64,000 nucleotides of DNA, from NCBI GenBank assembly GCA_019096155.1, contig JAHCVI010000001.1:14409243-14473242 (forward strand), in the 5' to 3' direction. The notes under the pieces are model-generated. The model was not told the DNA's origin, ran no database searches, and worked only from the letters and a program-made list of their open reading frames with translations. Shown here one piece after another: positions 33,495-42,027 of this stretch. The number at the start of each line of letters is the position of its first letter. Position 1 is the first letter of the stretch. Source of the stretch: Staphylotrichum longicolle. Its lineage: Eukaryota > Ascomycota > Sordariomycetes > Sordariales > Chaetomiaceae. Made by a program: the position numbers and the translations under genes.

Positions 33495-34008
33495 TTGCCT
33501 GGCTGTTCCGATCGAAAGTACTTTCATGTGGGCAACTCGTGCATCAAGCGAACGCTTCGGCGGCATGAATGGTCCTCGAGCTCTGCGTCACCACCGTCGA
33601 CCTTCCCACAGCGGTGGAAGAATGACGCCGCCGTTTGGCCGTACTTGGCCCCCCGCACAAACATCCCCCTGTCGCCGCTCTATGAGGACGACAGTGCTTT
33701 CTACCACTGTACCGAAAGCGTCGACGGCGTCACCATGGACAGTTTGAGTGAGGAGGAGAAGACGGTCGTGACCAAAGAGTTGCCTCACCATGTTGCGAAT
33801 CCTCAAGTCTCAGTGGTCCTACACCCCGGGGATACCCAACACGGGTGATGCTGGCACACTGGCCCTGTCCTTGCTATGCGCACCTCAGCGCGTGTTCAAT
33901 GTTCATTGGAAGGGCAACAGCTGCTGGCGGGCCCGTGACAACGTCAAACGGGAGTTTGGTTCTGTCACAATGACCTTGGCCAACACTTCACGAAGAGCTA
34001 GAACTTGA
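33495..34008 (+). pseudogene. Relic of an APH-type (aminoglycoside/choline kinase-like) phosphotransferase
   Basis: Degenerate kinase-like pieces occur in order but in different frames. FHVGNSCIKRTLR resembles the N-lobe start; RTNIPLSPLYEDDSAFYHCTESVDGVTMDSL resembles the N-lobe hinge (P-x-P ... EYVDG-x-M) and is followed by LSEEEKTVVTKEL; at about 33960-33998, in a third frame, WFCHNDLGQHFTKS resembles the catalytic loop H-N-D-L-x-x-x-N, and a stop follows at once. Fungi hold large families of such APH-fold proteins with unknown substrates. The frames cannot be joined by introns. The Brenner-type Asp is kept but the following Asn is lost, and the C-terminal lobe is absent. It is most simply an old pseudogene. 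Confidence 0.55.
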
Positions 34009-34435
34009 GCCGCAACGAACGGCGATTTACATATGGCTTGTCAGTTCAAAGCAACGACACAGAAGACAAAGTGCTGAAGGACTGGCAATGAAAAATGTCG
34101 AGTCGATCACGCACTCAATATGATGAGCTGAGGGCCTTGGTCAGCTCACCACGTTTATTGGTACTCTATAGAACAAAGCCTAACTTGTCACAGAAAAAGA
34201 AACACCTTCACCTAGTTTATAACGTATAATCCGAGGGTATAAATGGCGTTGATAGAAAGCGCCCGTTAAAGGTCCGGCATACGAGTTTAAGGAAGTGACC
34301 CACAGCGGGGGAGTTCTAGATTTCAGCAGGGATTTCGGTGCGTTTCCGGCAACCACCTTACCTTACTGTTAGAAAAACATTGCAACCACCCGAACCTTCA
34401 ACCGCTGAGCAACTTAAACGCCACCAACTACCGAG

Positions 34436-35519
34436 ATGCAATCCCGCTCCGACCATGCGACACCGCCCGAAGCGTCCGATGCCGATTGGCGCGCATGGGC
34501 TTCGGTGCCGTGGTCCCCGCTAACCGACCCAAACAAAACCACCCCCGATACTCCCGATACTCCCGACTCCCGACTCCCCATCGGCTGGCACAAATCCGGC
34601 GTCCCCTACCTCCCCTCCGACGCCCCGCCGCTCGCCCTGCAGACCCTCGACGTCTGGCTCCCCAACCCAACCAGCACTACCACACCCCCTCCCCTTCCAC
34701 CCTCCCCCACCACCCGGCACCTGGATCATCTACATCCACGGCGGCGCCTGGCGCGACCCCCGCCATCACCGCCGCCTCCTTCACCGCGGCCGCCACATCC
34801 TCCTCCTCCACTCTTCCTCGTCGTCTTCTTCCTCCCCCACCAAACCCATCGCCGGCCTCATCTCCCTCAACTACCGCCTCTCCCCGCACCCTCCCACCCG
34901 GCCCCCGGCGACCCCTCCCGCCAGGCCGCCCACCCAGACCACATCGCCGACATCCTCGCCGCGCTGTCCTTCCTCCACCGCCTGCGCGTCTTTGGTGACG
35001 GCGAGAGGTGGATCCTCGCGGGCCACTCGTGCGGCGCCACCCTCGCGTTCCAGGCCGTCATGTCCCCTGCCCGCTGGGGCCTCTCTTCGGAAGGGTATAG
35101 TTTCCCCAAGCCGGCTGCGATCGTCGGGTTTAATGGCTTGTACGATCTTGCGGGGTTTGTTGCGCACCCGCCGGCCGGGTATGCGCACCTGAGGGACGGG
35201 TACAGGGAGTTTACGGAGGGGGCGTTTGGTGGCGACGAAGGGGCGTGGAGGGCCGTGTGTCCGACCACGGCGGCGGCGGGGTGGGTGGGGGAGTGGGTTG
35301 AGGGGCTGGGACGGGGGAGAAGGCGAAGGTGGTGCTGGTGCAGAGCCCGGAGGATACGCTCGTGCCGGGGGAGCAGTTGGAGGGGTTGAGGGGGTGTTGG
35401 AGGGGGAGGGGGAGAAGGTGGTTGTGGGGGTGGAGGAGGCGGATGGGGATCATAATGAGATTTGGGAGGAGGGGGGGGAGATGGGGGAGATCCTGTGGAA
35501 GGTTGCTGGGGGGTTGTGA
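34436..35519 (+). CDS. BNA7: Kynurenine formamidase (alpha/beta hydrolase), frame-broken
   Basis: The family hydrolyses N-formylkynurenine to kynurenine in tryptophan catabolism and NAD synthesis. All signature parts are present in order but in different frames: the start MQSRSDH...DVWLPNP at 34436-34665; WIIYIHGGAWRDP (oxyanion motif, 34722-34760); ISLNYRLSPHP near 34861-34893; HPDHIADILAAL and GHSCGATLAFQ (nucleophile Ser, 35021-35053); VVLVQSPEDTLVP (acid, about 35325-35370); and DHNEIWEEG with the terminal LWKVAGGL (His, 35450-35519). At least four frame changes are needed, at about 34665-34716, 34893-34915, 35308-35325 and 35385-35400, all inside C- or G-rich runs. The stretch 34640-34930 has almost no GT, so introns cannot explain them. 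Catalytic residues are intact. Sequencing error in homopolymers or very recent decay are both possible. Confidence 0.7.
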
Positions 35520-35627
35520 GGGCTGGGATGGGAGAGTGGCTGAGACGCTGGTGGGAATTAAAGGACGGAGAGCAGAGGGATGTTGGGGGTGTCGAGGGGC
35601 ACTTGGGTGGGAGGGATGATAGGTCTT

Positions 35628-35696
35628 ATGGTATGGCATAGCCAAGATCTTGGGGCTTGAGATGGTATGGCATGAACAAGATCTTGGGGGCTTGAG
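35628..35696. repeat. 34/35-bp tandem duplication
   Basis: Two adjacent copies beginning ATGGTATGGCAT and ending GGGCTTGAG, at 35628-35661 and 35662-35696, differ by a few bases and one G. They lie just downstream of the formamidase gene. Confidence 0.85.
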
Positions 35697-36072
35697 ACGT
35701 CAATATGTACCTCCCATTGTTCGCGAGGCGGTTTTGGTCACAGCACATGTAAACCCAAATCCAACTACCTAACTATGCCTAACTTGAACTCCATAACCTC
35801 CAAAACAAGGTATTGTCCTCTTTGAGAGGAATTGCTGGAATGGGCAACATACTGAAACTGGACGTTTTGGTCAGAAGAATTGAAACGTATCCCCATGGTT
35901 CCGTTGCCATTTTGGGACTTGGTACCTCTCTACCCCTTGCCATATTAGCCCAACCTACCTCTCTACCTAAGGTATCCTCTTCCTTGAAAAGAATGCCTCC
36001 TGAACTGCGGCCTAGAACAACCCTGCCCATTTCACCTTACCTATCTGCTCACCTCTAACCGTCAGTCGTAGA
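35697..36072. other. Intergenic, no gene
   Basis: A relatively AT-rich spacer between convergent genes (the formamidase on plus and the surface protein on minus). Only short open frames occur and none has a recognisable feature. Confidence 0.4.
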
Positions 36073-37514
36073 TTAAGCCTGGAGCTCGGCTGCATTCTCA
36101 AGGTGCCGCTGAGGTTGTTCCATCTCTACTAACCGCGACGACCTTTCCGTCGCAAGCTCCATCCTGGGCTCCGCCGTTTCCAATTCCGTCCTGGGCCCCG
36201 CCGTTTCCAGTTCAGCCTCGGTCCTGGGCTCCGCCGTTTCCACCTCTCTGTATTCTGGTGCGCCGAACGGGTTTCCTTGTCCTCCCATCTCGGGCTTCAG
36301 GTGCTCAGGTCCGCTCGGTGCCGGGGCCAGCTTGGAACGAGCGATTCGAGTTTTGCGCCACCGTAGGGCCAAGAAACCACCGAAGGGCCAAGAAACCACC
36401 GAGTAAGAGCGCAATCACGCCGACTGGGACCGCTACGCCAATGGCGATCTTGGCGCCCTGCGATAGTCCGCTCGGAGGGGGAGGGGGAGGAGTCGGATAG
36501 CCTCCGGATGAGTCGCCGCTGGCAGATGGCTGAGGGGTTGGCGGAGCCGGCGTCATCCCGGGAAAGGAGCCCCAGGTTGGCACCGCCTGCTGTAGCAGGG
36601 GGATATCGGACGGCCGTTATTTGACAAAGATAGGAGAGGCGGCGACCGAATAATCGAGACCATCTGGGGCGGATAAGACTGTCGTGCCGGTTACAGAGCA
36701 CGTGGTAAACCAGACAGTTCCCAGACTCGGGTTGACGGTTGAAGTGCGGCTCTCGCCCGTGGTTAAGTCGCACGTCGTCAAAGTCACGCTGATCGTAGCC
36801 CCTTCACAGCCGTAGTTTGCATCTGTTGGCACAGATAGACCACTGGCGGCAGGATCAACAGGAAAGCGTCTCCTTCCCACAAGAGATGGGTACTCACCTG
36901 GGACAACACCACACCGTCGTCTCGTCGGGGACGGACGACGTTGAGAAGCTAGCAGATGTGTACTCGCTCTGTAGGCCCGTGTCGGGAGCCGTCCCAACCT
37001 TTGCCACCTTCCAGCCGCTGGGACAAACACCCGGTGAGTACCATCCGACGGGGACCATCACTCGGTTGGGATTGAAGTTGGGCGGCAGGCACTCGTCATG
37101 GATCATCCCCGAGATGTCCTCGGAGCCGAGCGTGACATCGGGCAAGACGCCCGACTGGTAAAAGTTGCCATAGGCGTTGGTGAGACACGTCGCCGGCGGC
37201 GTGTAGACGGTTGTCAGCGGTCCATAGAGCAAGGCCGTGGACGTCATGGTAGAAGTATCGCGAGCACAATCAGAGGTCCCTGGGTTCAAAAGCGCGTCAA
37301 AACATCCCAATCCATCGCCGGGGAGAAACGGGAAGGCGGGGGTACGACCACAGTTGAGACTCCGCCAGGCGGCGACGTCTGACCATGATGTCGAGTGACG
37401 AACACCTGACTGCAATCTGTGAAGTCTTTCCACCCACCTCCAATCAGAACAAACAAGAACCGCCTGCACTGATCGCGGACCCCACACAGTAAAACAAAAC
37501 CTTATAAGAAACAT
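36073..37514 (-). pseudogene. Single-pass cell-surface protein gene, broken
   Basis: The pieces match a common fungal type of surface protein: a Cys-containing ectodomain, one transmembrane helix and a short cytoplasmic tail. The first long exon ends at 36898 (DETTVWCCP, GTGAGT donor); a 55-nt intron leads to 36842 (SGLSVPTDANYGCEG). The frame then meets TAA (36617-36619) after SPIFVK, yet continues in the same frame into RPSDIPLLQQAVPTWG, a Pro-rich stalk and the helix IAIGVAVPVGVIALLLGGFLAL. Immediately after the helix, a 19-bp tandem duplication shifts the frame and leads to an early stop at 36305. Without the extra copy, the frame would continue into a basic stop-transfer (RWRKTRIARSK) and a tail with repeats of the E-T-A-E-P-R-T-E type, ending at 36073. 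The true start is uncertain; the Met at 37514 opens a hydrophobic segment. Confidence 0.6.
36358..36401. repeat. 19-bp tandem duplication inside a gene
   Basis: Unit CCACCGAAGGGCCAAGAAA (plus strand), copies at 36358-36376 and 36377-36395 with one mismatch, followed by a further CCACCG. Because 19 is not a multiple of three, the duplication shifts the reading frame of the minus-strand surface-protein gene right after its membrane helix. Confidence 0.9.
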
Positions 37515-37641
37515 GAAAGAAAATTCGATGAACAGGGAAGGTCCTGCCTTCGAGTCTATTGAATAATTATACTCCGTATGGTCTGTGTGTTCCTTCAGGC
37601 GCAGAGATAACTGCAATCTTGTCTCCACGTAGGCACCTTTT

Positions 37642-37790
37642 CTCGGCGTTTATATTGAGACATACTTTTCGGACTATCTGCCTGGGTTGGGGTTATGTAT
37701 GGGTGGGGTCAACATGGAAGAGTACGGGGGAGGGGGGGGGGACGGGTCACATAGTCCGAAAGGTATGTCTCTTATAGAAACGCCGATAAC
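37642..37790. repeat. Inverted repeat (hairpin), about 35-bp arms
   Basis: The left arm, about 37642-37677, contains TCGGCGTTT...GAGACATAC...TTTCGGACTAT. The right arm, about 37751-37790, is its reverse complement with a few mismatches or indels. The loop of about 74 bases is G-rich, with a run of nine or more G. It could form a long hairpin. It resembles a small MITE or a structured RNA, but no target-site duplication is obvious. Confidence 0.75.
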
Positions 37791-37879
37791 CTTGTTGCAC
37801 TCCGAACTGAAAAGGGGTGAGCTATCGTTCTCCTAAGACCTGCAAGCGGCGTTACCATACCTATCTGGCTCCGTTTCCC

Positions 37880-37990
37880 GCCCTAACTCCAGAGGGAGGT
37901 AGCCAGCCTGCTTTAATATATATCCAGTGCCTCGACTAGACCCTTACTAGCCCCCTCCCTACTACAATCTAATTATACCTACTACCTTCT
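37880..37990. other. AT-rich island, RIP-like
   Basis: Composition changes abruptly to TA-rich sequence (TTAATATATATCC, CTAATTATACC). This resembles the remains of a repeat mutated by RIP (C-to-T at CpA). A kinase-like gene remnant is truncated exactly at its edge. Confidence 0.5.
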
Positions 37991-38770
37991 ACGACTGCGT
38001 CAGACGAAGTCTCCGTGCCAGCGACGGCGCGGGTGCCGTTGATAGCAACTGCGCCCTGAGGCTCTGTAGCTCCCCCGTGTCGGTACACCGTGGGGCGCCC
38101 TGAAGACTAGCTCGAAGGCGATAACGTTGAGTTTTGGTGGCTGGTCAAATATCCGCATCATGCCCTCGCAGTTGAGAAGGCCAAAAGCAAAAGCGTCGGC
38201 GTGCCGCAGCTTGCAGGCCAAGGCTCGCACGTCGTCGGTGAGAGCACGGATGTTTGTTCCAGGTCGACAGGGGAGGGTGTCGATGATGCGCCACCGAGAT
38301 GTGGATGAGCCCGGGCTTTGTTTGCGGGCTGTCCTTGCTCTGCTGAATGGGATGGTCAAGGTCTTAAACGTCTTGGCTGGTAGGAAAACGGGTAGCTTGG
38401 TGTCGATGTTCTGGAGGGCATCTCGAATGCCGCCAGTGAGAGAGAGTGGCAGTACGCCGAGGGCTCCGTGATGGGTAGAGTCTCTCTCTTTCATTCTCTC
38501 CAGCCTCTGATCGAGTCCCGGGGTTGAATCGCGCATGCTCAGGTCGAGGGCGACGGTACAGCGTGCCTGCCATGCCTCGAGGTCCTGGATCGTGGCATCC
38601 GATGCGCTCTCAAGCAGTGCGTAGGTACTTGGCGCCTCGGGCCCTTTGGCGACAGTGCAAGAAGCTAGGATGCCTTGGGGATCTCGGGTCCTGCATCTTC
38701 TGCACCTGGGTGACGGCGAAGTCCAACTTGAAACCACGGCTGAGGCCGCCAGACATCTTGATCGCGACAT
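37989..38770 (-). pseudogene. Truncated fungal kinase-like protein remnant
   Basis: A minus-strand frame of about 250 codons carries features of a fungal family in which an N-terminal helical part is followed by a kinase-like C-terminal region: ALTDDVRALACKLRHADAF, then FGLLNCEGMMRIF, then IAFELVFRAPHG. Just after this, the frame must shift by one base to reach GELQSLRAQLLSTAPAP and SLARRLRLTQS, which matches the expected start of the kinase-like fold. A stop follows at once at the edge of the AT-rich island, so the kinase-like domain itself is missing. The N-terminal start is also unclear, with two frames offering Met-Ser starts near 38751-38770. By context (a HET gene next door), it may once have belonged to the nonself-recognition type; that is inference. 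Confidence 0.5.
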
Positions 38771-38892
38771 CTTATTATGGCCCGCATTAGCAGGACTGAA
38801 TATGGCGTGACTTGCGCGGTGCTTGGGTATCTTTCTGACCTTGGTCAAATCTTATGCTCAGTTTATCAGTTATCTTGCAAACCCCTTACTCC

Positions 38893-41049
38893 TCATTCGA
38901 ATACAAAAATCTCGGACCTGTTTTCTTTCTGGAGAGCTTCCCCTTTCATAACACCATAGATATAAGCCGGGCCAATTATCGTGAAGCACTCGTCGTCTGC
39001 TGGCCTGACGACAAGCGGTGTCGGAACGCCGAATAAGACAAGAATGGCATCTCCCGGCAGTGCACCAGCTGGGGCATAGCCAACCCGGCCCTCAGCTGAC
39101 TGAATGATCCTACAACCATCCGCGAGCTGGTGTACGTCCGAAACGAGCGTGGACCGTTGAAAGTTGTCCAGGAGCCAGTTTCGGGGGTCCAGCAAGTCGC
39201 CGATGGATTTTATTCTGCCTCTCAGCAGCGAGTGCCTGCCATCCTCGTTCATGGAGGTGTTGCCGCCGAACAAGACAATGTCTAGCGCCTTGGACCATCC
39301 ATCGTTCTCGTCATCGGCGAAGGCCAAGATGTTTGAGAGCCAAGATTGGAGGCTGTGAAAGTATCGGGCAAAATGGGCAAGACCAAGATCGGACTTGTCC
39401 ATAATCCCGGGATCCAAAGCCCAGACTGCAGCGACCTCGCGATTTATCCTTTCGAGCTCCGGTGCGGCATCAGGATCTTCCCGCTGCGGGTCAAAATGGT
39501 CCTCGGCGGCCAAACCGAGCAGCGCCACGGAGTCTAGGCTGAACCCTCTGAGGCTGACCCTCCGCGCCAAAATCCGCTCGCCGAAGTCTTCCACCGACGT
39601 GGCAATCCATGCATCGAGGACTGGGCACTCTGGTTCGGCCTGGATCTTGAGATCTGCCTTGGGCAGCTTCCACAGGAGTGGGTACTCCGCGTCGGGCTTC
39701 GTATCGCCTGATGCGCTGGGGCCCAGCCACCGAGCCGGATATCTTGGGACGGCAGACCAGTCCACCACCCACGATGGCAGCTTCAGTTGGGCCGATCTCG
39801 GTCGGGGGATGCTGAGAAATGCGGCGTTCCCCGACAGGACAAATCGCGACGCGGCGAGAGTGTACACATGTGCCACGGACCACTGGTAGTTGGGCTTTAT
39901 GCCCATGGTGTTCTTGACGAGCCCCAGTAGTGCAAACACCTTGTCTCTCGGATCCGTCGCCTCAGCCTGGTCCCCCGAGTTGGCCAGATAGAGCTGGGTC
40001 ATGAGTTGGTGGAGCTCCAGCGATCCGGAGAAAGTCCTCTGCATCAAGTACATGCCCATCCTGGAGTTAAGCGGCGGAAGCCACTGGGGGAGGTCGAGTC
40101 TCATCATGTTCACGGGCCTGTCGTCCAACTGGCAAGAGTCCCAGAAGCCCCAAGCCAGCATGACCATGATATAGAGCATGTCCCCGCCGACCTGGAGCTT
40201 GGCCAGGATCCACGTAACCGAGTTGGCCAGAGCGTACTCCTGCAGCCCCACGCTCGGTGAACCAGGGCCGTTGCGCGAGAGCTTTCAGAGATTGGTACAC
40301 GTTCTGCAGGCTACCCTCTTGACCATGCCCCGGTACACCGCATGCCCAAACGCCATGACGTGCGCAACGTCGTCGTCGAGGTTCCCGTGCAGGTGGGGGA
40401 GCCAGTTCCTCCCGTTGGCGAGCCAAAGGCCCATCTTGCGCCATCCATAACGGGCGAGGCAGTCCGTGGCCACGGGATGGCTCCCAATCGCTTTGGCGGC
40501 TAGGAGAGCCTTGACCGCGCCATCGAGATCGTCGTGGCCCTCCCTGTGGTTCGGACCGAGCCAGATCAGCGTGGTGGTGGCGCGGGCGTAGATGTGCGCC
40601 ATCAGCCCGACCTGCCACGACTTCTCCACAGCGTCCTCCTGGTTGATGCACACGGCGTCGATCCACAGCCGGACCTCCTCGTCAGGTTTGCGTACGTAGA
40701 TCAGCGCCCATGACAGATTCGACCCGATGGTGGTGTGGTGGGTCTCAGTTTCGTCGTCGACGGCATTCCACGGCAGAACGGCGCGGGACTCGGCTGCGCG
40801 CGCGTTGCTCTCCACGTCGGCTTCCAGCTCGGCGTCGGAGAGCGGGTAATGAACCTTGAGTGGTCCTCTGTTCTCTTCCTGCGGACCCCAGACATACGAG
40901 AGGGCTGCAAACGAAGCCTTGGAAAGCGGAGTGTGCTCGAGCCGGCAACGCAGCCTGGGGATGCCTTCCTCATCGCCTTCGTCATCAGGAAGTAGCACGA
41001 GGACTCGAATCTCCTCCTTGGCTTTGTCCAATGGCCTGTAGGGTATCAT
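38893..41049 (-). CDS. HET-domain (heterokaryon incompatibility-like) gene, frame-broken
   Basis: The start MIPYRPLDKAKEEIRVL at 41049 is a typical HET protein opening. The HET domain (PF06985) motifs follow: FAALSYVWGPQE, LWIDAVCINQED and the pair LMAHIYARATTTLIWLGPN. The C-terminal half is long and intact, with DPRDKVFALLGL, LPSWVVDWS and the conserved end GYAPAGALPGDAILVLFG. Between about 40,345 and 40,245 the frame changes twice: ...VYRGMVKR to GSLQNVYQSLKALAQRPWFTER, then to GLQEYALANS. The middle segment includes the conserved RPWFTR...QE motif, so it cannot be intron, and each change needs a small indel in a G run. HET domains trigger cell death after fusion of unlike hyphae in characterised cases. 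The gene is either a silenced allele or affected by base-call error. Confidence 0.75.
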
Positions 41050-42027
41050 CGTGCGTATTGTGTACCTGGGTAGTGGCGAGGCGTCCTTTGCAATCTCTCT
41101 TCCCACCGCACCTGCAGGAGTTCCTAATTGCTGGTAAAGTAGGCGGGAATCTCCAGCGAGCAGACAAAAATGTCGAAAAGCGGGGTAGCTTGATTGCTGC
41201 CTAGTTACCTATCAACCGAGCGAAGGCGCTTTCGACTGAATTACCAGAGCCGAGCCTCGTTCTCAGCCGCCGTGTATCCATGGCGCCTTTTTTTGTTTCA
41301 AGGGTTGCGAACACAGCTTGGTCTGGACGAGATGGATAAAGTTTGTACTTGTCCTATCCGTGCGGTCGTCAAGGTCCCTAGGATGCGGTGGACGAGATCA
41401 AGAACACAGCTAGCAGTCGTTTTATTCGGGGGTATTTTTAACTCATCTTGTCGGGCTCGGCCGACGGTGTGAAGATAGGGATGTCGAGTCGGACCTCGTG
41501 TGGAGTATGCTAGCCCCTAAGATTTCTTCTAACTCTAAGCAACTATACTATAAACTACCTACAAACTAGCTTAATACTATAATATAAACTAGCGATATTT
41601 ATAGTCGGTCTATAAGGCGGACCAACTAGGGGGTATATCGTCGTTAAGCTCTACTCTCGTAAGTCATTATAAGCTTGGCAGATAGGTACGTAAGAGCTTG
41701 GCTTATAATAAACGGGAGCTCTCTTCTGTTTTTTTACGAATATAGCACCTTTACCCATTACTTTTCATTACAAGGGAGCCTTGCGGTGTGACACTGAGGC
41801 CCAAGTTAGGCGTGGCGGACGACAGGTTTGAGGGAGCGATAGAGATATCATAGATCGCAGGGCGAGAGGCGTCCAAAATGTGCATGTCACTGTTCGTGAG
41901 CCGGACCACTATTCTCTTTTAGCAATCTAAATCTAAACTAGATCTAGGTACGGTTACCTAGGTACTCACCTAAGGGATTCACTGAAAACCCATGTCTGTG
42001 ATTCGAACCCTCCACCCATGATTAACT
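41050..42027. other. Intergenic region with AT-rich, RIP-like island
   Basis: From about 41,500 to 41,990 the sequence becomes strongly TA-rich (ACTATACTATAAACTACC, TAATACTATAATATAAACTAG), unlike its GC-rich surroundings. This suggests a repeat degraded by RIP. No open frame of note is present. The segment 41,050-41,500 holds the HET gene promoter region. Confidence 0.55.
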
